Of a stretch of DNA of 64,000 nt, positions 50,561 to 59,337 are shown one piece after another. The stretch comes from Bin87 sp965207585 (GTDB lineage Bacteria; Chloroflexota; Dehalococcoidia; Lucifugimonadales; UBA3495): NCBI GenBank assembly GCA_965207585.1, contig CBDBMT010000003.1, positions 1,798,001-1,862,000 of the forward strand, read 5' to 3'. A model generated the notes under the pieces. That model made no database searches, had not been told where the DNA came from, and worked only from the letters and a program-made list of their open reading frames with translations. The translations under genes and the position numbers were made by a program. Each line of letters begins with the position of its first letter. Within the stretch, counting starts at the first letter, position 1.

Positions 50561-52012
50561 ATGCCAGCGCGCACCGGACAGGAATATATCGATGGCCTCC
50601 GGGACCGACCGCGGGAGGTGTGGATCGACGGGGAGTGCGTCAGGGACGTGACCACGCACCCCGGCCTCAAGAACGGGGTCAAAGCGGTGGCCGCCCTGTA
50701 CGACATGCAGCACGACCCGGAACTCCGGGAGGAGATGACCTTCGCCTCGCCCAGCACCGGCGATCCGGTGGGCCTGTCGTTCCAGATCCCGCGCACCGAG
50801 GAGGACCTGGTGCGCAAGCGGGAGATGATGTCCCACTGGGCGTGGGCAAGCTGCGGCATGATGGGCCGCTCGCCGGACTTCATGAACTCCATCTTCACCG
50901 CGTGGGCGGGCTCGGCGGACTACTTCGCCCAGGATCGGCCGGAGTTCAAGAAGAACGTCCTCAACTACCACGAATTCCTGCGGGAGAACGACGTCACCCT
51001 CACCCACGCCCTGGTCAACCTGCAGCGCAGCCGCACGCCGGCCGCGGCGGACAACCTGACCGAGGAGGTGGCCCTGACCGCCATCAAGCAGACCGACGCC
51101 GGCCTGGTGGTTCGGGGCAGCCGCGTGCTGGCTACCCTGGGTCCGATTTCGGATGAGATCGCCATCTATCCCGTGGCCAGCCACCGCCTGGCCGATGACG
51201 ACTGGAAGCATTCCTTCTCGTTCTCCATCCCGTGCGACACGCCCGGCGTCAAGTTCCTGTGCCGGCAGAGCCTGGACCAGGGACGCTCGCACTTCGACCA
51301 CCCCCTGGGGTCGCGCTTCGAGGAGATGGACACCGTGGTGTTCTTCGACGACGTGCTGGTGCCTTGGGAACGGGTCTTCCTGCTGGGCGACGTGGAGCTG
51401 TGCAACAACTACGGCACGGGCACCATGTCCAACTCACACACCGGCTATCAGGTGCTCAATCGCTGCGTGGTCAAGTCCGAGTTCATGCTGGGCCTGGCCG
51501 ACCTGATGGTGGAGACGTTGGGCTCCGGCTCGATCCCGCACATCCAGGAGCAGGTGGCCGAGATCATCACCTACCGGGACATGCTGCGGGCCTGCCTGCG
51601 CGCCGCAGAGGCCGACGCCAGGCCCAACCAGTACGGGATGATGTGTCCGGCCATGGGCCCCATCCAGGCGGGGCGCACGCTGTTCGGCAGGACGGTGTAT
51701 CCCCGAATGATTGAGATCGCGCAATTGCTGGGCACCAGCAGCCTGATGGCGCTGCCCGCCGAGGCGGACTTCAGCGCCGGCATCGCGCCCGAAGTCAATC
51801 ACTACCTGGCTACCGACTCCACCAGCGCGTGGGATCGCTCGAAGCTTTTCCACCTGGCGTGGGACGCGTCGTGTAGCTCGTTCAGCGGGCGGCAGGTGCT
51901 CTACGAGCGGATGTTTGGCGGCAACCCGGTGCGCAACGCCATGATGCTGTTCAACAACTACGACAAGGAACCCTTCCGCCAGAAGGTGCAGGCGTTCCTG
52001 GATCAAGAGTAA
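50561..52012 (+). CDS. HpaB-like flavin-dependent monooxygenase (4-hydroxyphenylacetate 3-hydroxylase family)
   Basis: A 483-residue protein of the HpaB/HpaC oxygenase component family, which also contains 4-hydroxybutyryl-CoA dehydratase. It starts MPARTGQEYIDGLRDRPREVWIDGE, the typical HpaB opening; the middle region includes LVVRGSRVLATLGPISDEI and VFFDDVLVPWERVF; the C-domain has HLAWDASCSSFSGRQVLYERMF. GGAGGTG is upstream. Likely ortho-hydroxylates a phenolic substrate with FADH2 supplied by a separate reductase, which is not seen here. Followed 37 bases later by a VOC gene. Confidence 0.88.
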   Translation: MPARTGQEYIDGLRDRPREVWIDGECVRDVTTHPGLKNGVKAVAALYDMQHDPELREEMTFASPSTGDPVGLSFQIPRTEEDLVRKREMMSHWAWASCGMMGRSPDFMNSIFTAWAGSADYFAQDRPEFKKNVLNYHEFLRENDVTLTHALVNLQRSRTPAAADNLTEEVALTAIKQTDAGLVVRGSRVLATLGPISDEIAIYPVASHRLADDDWKHSFSFSIPCDTPGVKFLCRQSLDQGRSHFDHPLGSRFEEMDTVVFFDDVLVPWERVFLLGDVELCNNYGTGTMSNSHTGYQVLNRCVVKSEFMLGLADLMVETLGSGSIPHIQEQVAEIITYRDMLRACLRAAEADARPNQYGMMCPAMGPIQAGRTLFGRTVYPRMIEIAQLLGTSSLMALPAEADFSAGIAPEVNHYLATDSTSAWDRSKLFHLAWDASCSSFSGRQVLYERMFGGNPVRNAMMLFNNYDKEPFRQKVQAFLDQE

Positions 52013-52049
52013 TGGCCAATTGTCACACTTTGCATTGGAGGGAATGAAG

Positions 52050-52529
52050 ATGTCGTACACACCGAAGCATCTGGGGCACCTGGTAATGCGGGTGCGGGAC
52101 ATGGAACGCTCGCTGGACTTCTACACCCGCGTGATGGGGCTGACCATCATGGAGCGGTCGCCCAGCGGGACGGTGTTCATGTCGGCCAACACCGAGAAGT
52201 CGCATGAGCTGGCGATACGCGCCATCGGCATGGACGCCGGCGGGCCCGACCACAGCATCGTCGGGCAGGCGCACATGGCCTGGCAGATGGAGACCTTCGA
52301 GGATCTGCAGGAACTGTATGACCGGCTGCTGGAGAACAGCGTCCGCATCAATCGCATCAGCGATCACGGAGTGTCGCTAGGCGTCTACCTGCTGGACCCG
52401 GACGACAACGAGATCGAGGTGTACTACGAGATGCCCGCCTCGCAGTGGGAGCGCCATCCGGAGAAGGGCCTGTTCGGCGGCACCTTCCCGCAGCGGCTGC
52501 GGGAGCCGGCGGTGGCTGGCGACGACTGA
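52050..52529 (+). CDS. VOC-family protein (extradiol dioxygenase-like)
   Basis: A 159-residue protein of the vicinal oxygen chelate fold. Candidate metal ligands are His in GHLVMRVRDM, His in AHMAWQM and Glu in NEIEVYYE, the spacing of catechol 2,3-dioxygenase and glyoxalase relatives. ATG 52050 is preferred because GGAGGG is 7 bases away; ATG 52044 would be too close. With the HpaB-like hydroxylase upstream, ring cleavage of a catechol is plausible (inference). Confidence 0.85.
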   Translation: MSYTPKHLGHLVMRVRDMERSLDFYTRVMGLTIMERSPSGTVFMSANTEKSHELAIRAIGMDAGGPDHSIVGQAHMAWQMETFEDLQELYDRLLENSVRINRISDHGVSLGVYLLDPDDNEIEVYYEMPASQWERHPEKGLFGGTFPQRLREPAVAGDD

Positions 52530-52611
52530 TCTGGCGAAGCAGGATCACCGACGAAAGGCTGGATTGCTGCGGCGTCCAGCCTTTTTCGTGGCTCAGTCGG
52601 CGATGACGATG

Positions 52612-53079
52612 CTAACCCCCGTCCACCTCTATCACGCAGTCGCAGATGACGGCGGTGTTGCCGGGCATAGCGGCCATGCCGGGGGCGGAGCGGGCGTGGC
52701 GGCCGCGGTCGCCGTAGAGGGCCACGAACAGGTCAGACGCTCCGTCGACCACGCGGGCCTGCTGGGTGAAGGACGGATCGCTGTTGACCATGCCGACGAC
52801 CTTGAGGATGCAGGTCACCCGGTCCAGGTCGCCCAGTTCCGCCTTCATGCGAGACAGCAGGTTCAGGGCGGCCCACCGCGCGGCCTCGTAGCCCTGCTCC
52901 ACGGTCAGGTCGGCGCCCAGCTTGCCGGATATGCCCTCTCCGGTGGCGAGGCGAGAGCCGACGCCGGCCAGCCACATGATGTTGCCGCTGCGGGCCAGGG
53001 GCAGGTAGTTGCCCACCGGATCGGGCGGGGGCGGCAGTTCGTAACCCAGTTCGATCAGCTTTGCTTCAACTTCGGCCAT
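52612..53079 (-). CDS. RidA (YjgF/YER057c/UK114) family protein
   Basis: A 155-residue trimeric enamine/imine deaminase-like protein. It has LARSGNIMWLAGVGSRLATGE, AARWAALNLLSRMKAELGDLDRVTCILKVVGMVNSDPSF and RSAPGMAAMPGNTAVICDCVIEVDG; the Arg in RSAPG is the residue that binds substrate carboxylate in RidA. Slightly longer than the usual 130 residues. It is next to the PNPOx-like gene on the same strand (23 base gap). Confidence 0.9.
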   Translation of the reverse strand: MAEVEAKLIELGYELPPPPDPVGNYLPLARSGNIMWLAGVGSRLATGEGISGKLGADLTVEQGYEAARWAALNLLSRMKAELGDLDRVTCILKVVGMVNSDPSFTQQARVVDGASDLFVALYGDRGRHARSAPGMAAMPGNTAVICDCVIEVDGG

Positions 53080-53102
53080 CTTGGTCGTGTCTCCTGTCGG
53101 GC

Positions 53103-53711
53103 TTAGTACAGCCGTTCGCGGTTGGCCTCGTCCTCATCGGCGTCGATTTCCCGGGCGTCGGCGCCGGCGATCTGGTCGGCGAGCACCTGACCGTAGGTGG
53201 GGTAGGACTTCCGGTCGATCTGCGCGTCGGCGTCCCAGATACGGCCCCGAATGAGCGCGCGGCCGCAGTGCAGGAAAGCCTCATCCACGGTGACCTTCAA
53301 CCCCGAGAGCGGCGCCTTGCCGGCAACGGTCAGCGGCTCCAGGAGTTCCGCGTCGGTGGTGATCTCGGCCTTGCCCTTGACCCGCAGCGTCTCGTTCATG
53401 CCCGGGACGAAAAACAGCAGGCCCACGCCCGGGTTGTCGACGATGTTCTGCAACGAATCCACCTGGTTGTTGCCGGGACGGTCCGGCAGCAGCAGCGTCT
53501 TCTCGTCCAGCACCTTGACGAAGCCCGGCGGGTCGCCCCGAGGCGAAGCATCAGCCTGGCCGTCGGCGTTGCTCGAGCTCAGCACGCAGAAGGGCGACAG
53601 CGTGATGAAATTCCGGCTGTGCACGTCGAGATGGTCGAGCACCTTCTGCGCCGCCCGTGGCGCCGGCGGCCGGTAGACCTCACGCAGTTCGGTATCGTTG
53701 GTAACCGCCAT
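53103..53711 (-). CDS. Pyridoxamine 5'-phosphate oxidase-like flavoprotein (MSMEG_1061-like)
   Basis: A 202-residue split-barrel FMN/F420-type protein: HSRNFITLSPFCVLSSSNADGQADASPRGDPPGFVKVLDEKTLLLPDRPGNNQVDSLQNIVDNPGVGLLFFVPGMNETLRVKGKAEI. The segment ASPRGD is a phosphate-binding loop. ATG 53711 is chosen; the longer frame runs through Family B copy 4. The group contains both FMN and F420-binding oxidoreductases, so cofactor is open. Next to RidA. Confidence 0.85.
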   Translation of the reverse strand: MAVTNDTELREVYRPPAPRAAQKVLDHLDVHSRNFITLSPFCVLSSSNADGQADASPRGDPPGFVKVLDEKTLLLPDRPGNNQVDSLQNIVDNPGVGLLFFVPGMNETLRVKGKAEITTDAELLEPLTVAGKAPLSGLKVTVDEAFLHCGRALIRGRIWDADAQIDRKSYPTYGQVLADQIAGADAREIDADEDEANRERLY

Positions 53712-53835
53712 GACACACCTCGCGCATCCAGTTAACGCATTGTTAACATCTGTGTGTGCGGATGGTAAACGGTCAGCAGACGTTGTGGCAAGGTATGGCA
53801 CGCCATCATGCGCGCCCAGTTTGCGGCGGGGAAAT

Positions 53836-53944
53836 GTCAGAATCAGGATTTTCAAGATTTGGAGATTATCAGGATTGGAACCGTCTGTGATGATGATCTC
53901 CCAATCCTGCTCAATCACATAATCCTGTAAATCTTGATTCTGAC
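53836..53944. repeat. Family B inverted-repeat element, copy 4
   Basis: A 109 bp element with 16 bp terminal inverted repeats with one mismatch (GTCAGAATCAGGATTT against GTCAGAATCAAGATTT). With its left flank (CCCAGTTTGCGGCGG...) it matches copy 1 in reverse for roughly 75 bases at about 85 percent by eye. It fills part of the 348 base gap between the PNPOx-like and Gfo/Idh genes. Confidence 0.85.
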
Positions 53945-54059
53945 GATTTACGAGAGCGGGGACGCATGAGATGGCCTGTCATCGTGCGCCGCCGGATCGT
54001 TCGGAGGCGGCGGAGCGGCTATGTTACGATGCCCGAAAATCTGCGACAGGAGTAACATC

Positions 54060-55154
54060 ATGGCAGACAAGATTCGCCTGGGCATCATCGGCGCCAACAT
54101 CCACCGGGGATGGGCGGTCCGTTCGCACCTGCCCGCCGTGGTCGCCAGCCCCGAATTCGAGCTCACCGCCGTGTGCACCACGCGCATGGAGAGCGCCGAG
54201 GAGTCACGACAGAAGTTCGGCGCGCGCCTGGCATTTGACGATTACCACGCCATGCTGGCTCACCCGGACATCGACGCCGTGGCCGTCAGCCTGCGCGTAC
54301 CCAACCATTACGACCCCACCGTTGCCGCGATCAACGCCGGCAAGCACGTCTACGTCGAGTGGCCCCTGGGCCGCACCACCGAGGAGGCCCGGGAGATGGC
54401 CGATCTGGCCCGTGCCGCCGGCGTGCGCAACATCGTGGGCCTGCAGGCCCGGGCCAATCCGGCGCTGTTGTACCTGCGGGACCTGGTCGCGGAGGGTTAC
54501 GTGGGCGAGGTGATGTCCTGCCACGTGCGCCGCATCTCCGGTGGCTCGCTGACGCGCCAGTCCGACCGGACGTGGCAGCGGGACCGGGAGCTGGGGGCGC
54601 ACACATTGACCATCACCTTCGGCCATACCATCGACGTCCTGCGCATGGTGGCGGGCGATTTCAGCCACGTGTCCACCGTGGTGAGCACGCAGGCCAACCA
54701 GTGGTTCGAGTCGGATACCAACCAGATGGTGGACGTGACCTCACCGGACAACGTGCTGGTCAGCGGCCGGCTGGTGAACGGCGCGGTGGCATCCGCCCAC
54801 GTCGCCAGCAATCCGTGGGTGGACAGCGGATACCTGATGGAGATCCACGGGCGGGAGGGCACCCTGATTGCCACGTCCGACGATACGCCCAACCACGAGG
54901 GCGTGAGTCTCCGAGGCTCCCGGGGCAGCGACCCGCTGGAAGACCTGCCGGTGCCGCCGAAGTACACCTTCGTGCTGGAGGGCATGCCCCACGGCGCGCC
55001 GTACTGCGTCGGCCAGATGTACTACCAGTTCGGCGAGGCCATCCGCAACGGAACCGACTGCCAGCCCGACTTTGACGAGGCGGTACGGCTGCACCGCTTG
55101 ATCGACGGCATCCAGCAGGCGTCGGATAACGGGCGGGAGGTGGCGATAGATTAG
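54060..55154 (+). CDS. Gfo/Idh/MocA family oxidoreductase, Gal80-like
   Basis: A 364-residue NAD(P)-dependent sugar-type oxidoreductase. Rossmann motif GIIGANIHRGWAVRSHLPAVV (8-28), DIDAVAVSLRVPNHYDPTVAAINAGKHVYVEWPLG. The usual catalytic EKP is EWP here, so the lysine that assists hydride transfer is replaced by Trp; Gal80-type members have the same change and can be non-catalytic sensors. CAGGAG precedes the ATG. Its stop overlaps the convergent permease gene by four bases. Confidence 0.88.
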   Translation: MADKIRLGIIGANIHRGWAVRSHLPAVVASPEFELTAVCTTRMESAEESRQKFGARLAFDDYHAMLAHPDIDAVAVSLRVPNHYDPTVAAINAGKHVYVEWPLGRTTEEAREMADLARAAGVRNIVGLQARANPALLYLRDLVAEGYVGEVMSCHVRRISGGSLTRQSDRTWQRDRELGAHTLTITFGHTIDVLRMVAGDFSHVSTVVSTQANQWFESDTNQMVDVTSPDNVLVSGRLVNGAVASAHVASNPWVDSGYLMEIHGREGTLIATSDDTPNHEGVSLRGSRGSDPLEDLPVPPKYTFVLEGMPHGAPYCVGQMYYQFGEAIRNGTDCQPDFDEAVRLHRLIDGIQQASDNGREVAID

Positions 55155-56245
55155 TGCCCGGCGTTCAGCGCTTCCTGCCGGCCGCGCGCTACCGCTTGTG
55201 TGAGCCGGTCGATCACAATGGCCATGAAGACAATGGCCAGGCCGGCGATCACACCGTTGCCGACTTCGTTCTTCTGAATCGCCCGCAGCACGTTGTCGCC
55301 CAGACCGCCGGCGGCAACCATGCTGGCAATCGTTACCATGGCCAGCGCCATCATCGTGGTCTGGTTGATGCCCGCCATGATGGTGGGCAGCGCCATGGGG
55401 ATCTGCACCTTGGACAGGATCTGCAACGGCGACGCGCCGAAAGAACGCGCCGCCTCCACCGTCTCCGGCGACACCTGCCGGATGCCCAGGTTGGTCAGCC
55501 GGATCACCGGCGGGACCGCGTAAATGATGGTGGCGAAGATGCCCGCCGGCTTGCCCAGCCCGAAGAACAGGATGCCGGGGATCAGGTACACGAAGCTGGG
55601 CATCGTCTGCATGCCGTCCAGAATTGGGCGCATGATGCGGTCGGCGGTCTGGTTCCGGGCTCCCAGCACGCCCAGGGGGAGGCCGATGCCCACCGACAGG
55701 GCCACCGCCACGACCATCAGCGCGATGGTGTCCACCGTAGGTTCCCAGAGGCCCATGAATCCGATGAACAGGAACGCGAGACCCGTGAATATCATCAGGG
55801 ACAGTCTTCCCACCGCGTAGGAGGCCAGCACCAGCCCCAGGATCACCGCGGGCCAGGGAAGCCACTTCAATCCGCGCTCGATGTACAACAGCGCGTAGGT
55901 GATACCGTCCTTGATGCCCTCGAACAGCCAACGGCCGTTGGTGGTCAGCCATCTCGTGGCGTCGTCAATGGCGTCGCCGGTGACGTCCCGGACCGACCTG
56001 GGGAAACTGGTTGATCCGTCGCTGGACTGCACATGGGCGACGGTGGTGGGAAATTCCATCCCCGGCCCAAAGATCGCCAGGCACAGGACCAGCACGACGA
56101 CGACCGAGACCACACCGGCGATCCACAGGTAAAGCGGTGGAATGGCCGCCAGCGAAAACCGCGGCGACTCCGCCGACGGTGTCAGTTCTGACAGCGTCCC
56201 CGGGGTGGCTCGGGATTCGGGCTCGTCTCTGGTGATGACTGCCAT
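55151..56245 (-). CDS. Glycine betaine/proline-type ABC transporter permease (ProW-like)
   Basis: A 364-residue inner membrane protein with a first span near 32-50, a periplasmic stretch to about 115, then a cluster of spans. The binding-protein-dependent transport signature is EAARSFGASPLQILSKVQIPMALPTIMAGINQTTMMALAMVTIASMVAAGGLGD, typical of ProW/OpuAB. It pairs with the ATPase gene upstream (78 base gap). No ProX-type binding protein is in the window. Confidence 0.92.
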   Translation of the reverse strand: MAVITRDEPESRATPGTLSELTPSAESPRFSLAAIPPLYLWIAGVVSVVVVLVLCLAIFGPGMEFPTTVAHVQSSDGSTSFPRSVRDVTGDAIDDATRWLTTNGRWLFEGIKDGITYALLYIERGLKWLPWPAVILGLVLASYAVGRLSLMIFTGLAFLFIGFMGLWEPTVDTIALMVVAVALSVGIGLPLGVLGARNQTADRIMRPILDGMQTMPSFVYLIPGILFFGLGKPAGIFATIIYAVPPVIRLTNLGIRQVSPETVEAARSFGASPLQILSKVQIPMALPTIMAGINQTTMMALAMVTIASMVAAGGLGDNVLRAIQKNEVGNGVIAGLAIVFMAIVIDRLTQAVARGRQEALNAGH

Positions 56246-56323
56246 GTTGGCCTCCGCGACGGCATCGGCCCGATAGACCGGCCGGTGGAACAGGGATCTG
56301 GGGAAGTTCGGGAGATAGAGCGG

Positions 56324-57721
56324 TTATAAGGGAGATCGACGCCTACGCTCGCGCGACAATTCCTCATCGATTTCTGCTGCGATTTCCTGCTGCCTCAGGC
56401 TTTGCTCCGCTGGGGGTTGGGCGGCCGCTAACGCCGCGTTCTCAGCCGCGTTGGCCTCGTAATCCTGGTCAGCGGTCGAAGTTTCCGCCAGCGCCTCGGC
56501 CAGCGCGCTGCGATGCACTTCGCCGACCAGAGTGCTCCCCTCATCGGTAACCGGAATCGGGAAATCACTGCCCATGGCGATGGGTATCAGTTCATCGAAT
56601 GAGGTGGTGGGCGCAACGGCCTGGTATTCGCGGTCCACGTAGTCCCAGGCTTCGTCGAACCGCTTGACCCCGGCCCGCAGGGCGCGTTCGGCGCTGGTGA
56701 TGGACAGCATTCCGATGTAACGCTGTCCCCGGTCCACGACCCAGGCCGCGTCGCCGTCGCTGTTGCCGATGGTGTGCAGGGCAGCCCGCGGGCCCTGGTG
56801 ACCCATCACGGTGGCTTTGGGGGTTACCATAACCTTGCTGGCACTGAGGATCGTCTCCAGGCGCACGTCCTGCGTGAAGTCGCCGACGTACTCATCCTCG
56901 GGGCGCAGCACGATATCCTCCGGCGAGCCGATCTGCGCCACCTTGCCGTCGTGCATGATGGCGATCCGGTCGCCCAGCTTCAGGGCCTCGTTCAGGTCGT
57001 GGGTGATGAACACGATGGTCTTGTGCAGCTCCGTTTGCAGCCGGAGCAGCTCGTCCTGCATCTGACGACGGATCAGAGGGTCCAGCCCGCTGAATGGCTC
57101 GTCCATGAGCAGTATGTCGGTGTCCACCGCCAGCGCTCGGGCCAGGCCGACCCGTTGCTGCATCCCGCCCGACAATTGGCGAGGGTACGATTCTTCCCAT
57201 CCGCCCAGGCCGACCAGTTCCAGGACTTGGCGGGTGCGGGCTTCCCGCTCCGTCTTCTTGACCCCCTGGACCTCCAACCCCCATCCGGCATTGTCCAGCA
57301 CGTTGCGGTGCGGCATCAGCCCGTAGTGCTGGAACACCATGGCGATCTTGCTGCGGCGGAACTCGATCAGCTCCTTGTCGGACATCTGGGTGATGTCCTC
57401 GCCCGCGATCACTATTTCGCCCGCCGTTGGCTCAATCAGCCGGATCAGGCAGCGCACCATCGTTGACTTGCCGCTGCCGGACAGCCCCATGATCACGAAG
57501 GTTTCGCCCCGGTTCACCTGGAACGAAACGTCGTGCAGGCCGATGACGTTGCCGAACTCGCTCTGGAAGAAGGATTTATCCTGGTCCGAGTACTGCGGCT
57601 CCAATACTCGTTCCGGGTTCCTTCCGAACACTTTCCAGACCGAATTAACCCGGATATAAGGCTGACCGTCAGCGCTCGGGAAGTTCGTAGCTTCGCTCGA
57701 TATGTTGTCCGTGGCCACCAT
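56324..57721 (-). CDS. Glycine betaine/proline-type ABC transporter ATP-binding protein (ProV-like)
   Basis: A 465-residue ATPase. Walker A GLSGSGKST, Q-loop VFQHYGLMPHRNVLDNAGWGLEVQGV, signature LSGGMQQRVGLARAL, Walker B DILLMDEPFSGLDP. The C-terminal CBS pair (about 290-415) has ASKVMVTPKATVMGH and RYIGMLSITSAERAL, the ionic-strength sensor of ProV/OpuAA. After it is a low-complexity acidic Ala-rich tail (about 425-465). The start MVATDNISSEATNF at 57721 is preferred, as the family begins close before YIRVNSVWKVFG. Confidence 0.92.
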   Translation of the reverse strand: MVATDNISSEATNFPSADGQPYIRVNSVWKVFGRNPERVLEPQYSDQDKSFFQSEFGNVIGLHDVSFQVNRGETFVIMGLSGSGKSTMVRCLIRLIEPTAGEIVIAGEDITQMSDKELIEFRRSKIAMVFQHYGLMPHRNVLDNAGWGLEVQGVKKTEREARTRQVLELVGLGGWEESYPRQLSGGMQQRVGLARALAVDTDILLMDEPFSGLDPLIRRQMQDELLRLQTELHKTIVFITHDLNEALKLGDRIAIMHDGKVAQIGSPEDIVLRPEDEYVGDFTQDVRLETILSASKVMVTPKATVMGHQGPRAALHTIGNSDGDAAWVVDRGQRYIGMLSITSAERALRAGVKRFDEAWDYVDREYQAVAPTTSFDELIPIAMGSDFPIPVTDEGSTLVGEVHRSALAEALAETSTADQDYEANAAENAALAAAQPPAEQSLRQQEIAAEIDEELSRERRRRSPL

Positions 57722-57817
57722 GAGCAACAGCGCCTCCGCCAGTGTCGATATTTTCGTTTCTTGCGCCGGGCCCGCAGGGTCACCGTAGGCCCGGCACAAT
57801 TGTTTGTCAACCCTCGC

Positions 57818-58999
57818 TCAGGCTCCCCGTTCTTCGACCCAACGGTGCTTCTGGGCTTGCCGCCGCCCCTCGTCCGTGGGTTGGTAGGTTGCCAGAAAAT
57901 CCTGCCGGAAAGACGCGAACTGCCCTTCCGCGATTGCGTCCTGCATGTCCGACATCAGGCGCAGTATAAAGCGCAGGTTGTGGATCGACGCCAGGCGAGG
58001 GCCCAGCATCTCGCCGGCCTTGAAAAGGTGCCGCAGGTACGCCGCGGTATAGTTCCGGCAGGCGTAACAGTCGCACGTCTCATCCAGCGGTTCGTCCTGC
58101 TCGGCGTACTTGCGGTTGGCGATGTTGACCCGACCCGTGGGAGTGAACAGCGCGCCGTTGCGGGCCACGCGCGTGGGCAGCACGCAGTCGAACATGTCCA
58201 CGCCCAGCGCCACCGAATTCACCAGGTCCTCCGGCGACCCAACACCCATCAGATAGCGTGGCCGGTCGGCCGGCAGGTCGTCGCAAACCAGCCCGGTCAC
58301 GTCGTGCATTTCGGCCTTGGTCTCGCCCACCGCCAGGCCGCCGATGGCATAGCCGTCAAAAGGTATGCCGGTGATGAACTCCGCCGATTCCCGCCGCAGT
58401 TCGGGAACGGTTCCACCCTGGACTATTCCGAACAACGCCTGTTGTCCGGCCCGGTCGCTCTGCGCGTGGACATCGTGGCAAACCCGCGCCCACCGGTGGG
58501 TGCGTTCCATCGCATCTCTCACCGCGCCCGGTTCTCCGGCCGAAAAAACGCACTGGTCGAAGCACATGATGATGTCCGCTCCGATCTCGTGCTGGTTGCG
58601 GATCGCCGACTCCGGCGTGAACAGGTGCTCGCTGCCGTCGATATGGGAACGGAACACGATGCCGTCGTCGTTCACCCGGCGCAGCGTGCCCATGCTGAAC
58701 GCCTGGTAGCCGCCGCTATCGGTCAGGATCGGCCCGCTCCATCCCATGAAACGGTGGAGCCCGCCGGCGTCGCGCACCCGTTCGACCCCCGGCCTCAGAT
58801 ACAGGTGGTAGGCGTTGCTCAGCACCGTTTCCGCGCCCAGGGTTCGGACCTCGTCGAAAGTCAGTCCCTTCACCGTAGCCTGGGTTGCCACGGGCATGAA
58901 CAGGGGCGTTTGCGCCACCCCATGGGGCGTGGTAATCTGCCCGCGCCGGGCGGCGCCATCGGTCGAGACCAGTTGAAAACCGAGCCGTTGGGTCGTCAT
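57818..58999 (-). CDS. tgt: Queuine tRNA-ribosyltransferase
   Basis: A 393-residue enzyme that exchanges G34 for preQ1 in Asp/Asn/His/Tyr tRNAs. Catalytic Asp in TDSGGYQAFSMGTLRR (near 95), second Asp in MFDCVLPTRVARNGALFT (near 280), zinc ligands in CDCYACRNYTAAYLRHLFKAGEMLGPRLASIHN (C-x-C-x2-C and distal His). The start at 58999 (MTTQRLGFQL) is chosen over 59080. It lies upstream of the ProVW pair. Confidence 0.97.
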   Translation of the reverse strand: MTTQRLGFQLVSTDGAARRGQITTPHGVAQTPLFMPVATQATVKGLTFDEVRTLGAETVLSNAYHLYLRPGVERVRDAGGLHRFMGWSGPILTDSGGYQAFSMGTLRRVNDDGIVFRSHIDGSEHLFTPESAIRNQHEIGADIIMCFDQCVFSAGEPGAVRDAMERTHRWARVCHDVHAQSDRAGQQALFGIVQGGTVPELRRESAEFITGIPFDGYAIGGLAVGETKAEMHDVTGLVCDDLPADRPRYLMGVGSPEDLVNSVALGVDMFDCVLPTRVARNGALFTPTGRVNIANRKYAEQDEPLDETCDCYACRNYTAAYLRHLFKAGEMLGPRLASIHNLRFILRLMSDMQDAIAEGQFASFRQDFLATYQPTDEGRRQAQKHRWVEERGA

Positions 59000-59141
59000 G
59001 CGGGTTAATGTACGCGCTATTCGTCCGCCAGCGCAAACCGGCGGTCTTCCGATCCCGGCTTTAGCGGCGCGGCAGGCCAATCTGGAATATCATTGTGCCG
59101 CACCCTCCGTTGCAATCCTCTGCCGGCAATAGGGTTCACGC

Positions 59142-59336
59142 ATGTACCAGGCGCTTTCCGAATTCCTGCTGGAGTTGAGCCGTCACCGGATACTGTGGGC
59201 GGTCTGCGTGATCGCCGCCATGGCGGTCACCGCGGTGACTCTATACGTCTTCTGGGATCTGGTGGCCCGCGGCGTCGCGCTGGCCCGTCCCCGCGGACGC
59301 TCGTCGGCCGATAACCGCTCCCGCCGGGGACACTAG
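59142..59336 (+). CDS. Small single-span membrane protein
   Basis: 64 residues: one hydrophobic helix (about 17-40, ILWAVCVIAAMAVTAVTLYVFWDL) followed by a short basic tail rich in Arg. No family recognised. Its stop is one base before the TSUP start, so it is probably cotranscribed and may be an accessory subunit. Confidence 0.5.
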   Translation: MYQALSEFLLELSRHRILWAVCVIAAMAVTAVTLYVFWDLVARGVALARPRGRSSADNRSRRGH

Positions 59337-59337
59337 C

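Noticed and set aside
53712..53918. N-terminal extension of the PNPOx-like gene
   Set aside because: The extra 69 residues translate a Family B repeat; the domain begins at the ATG at 53711.
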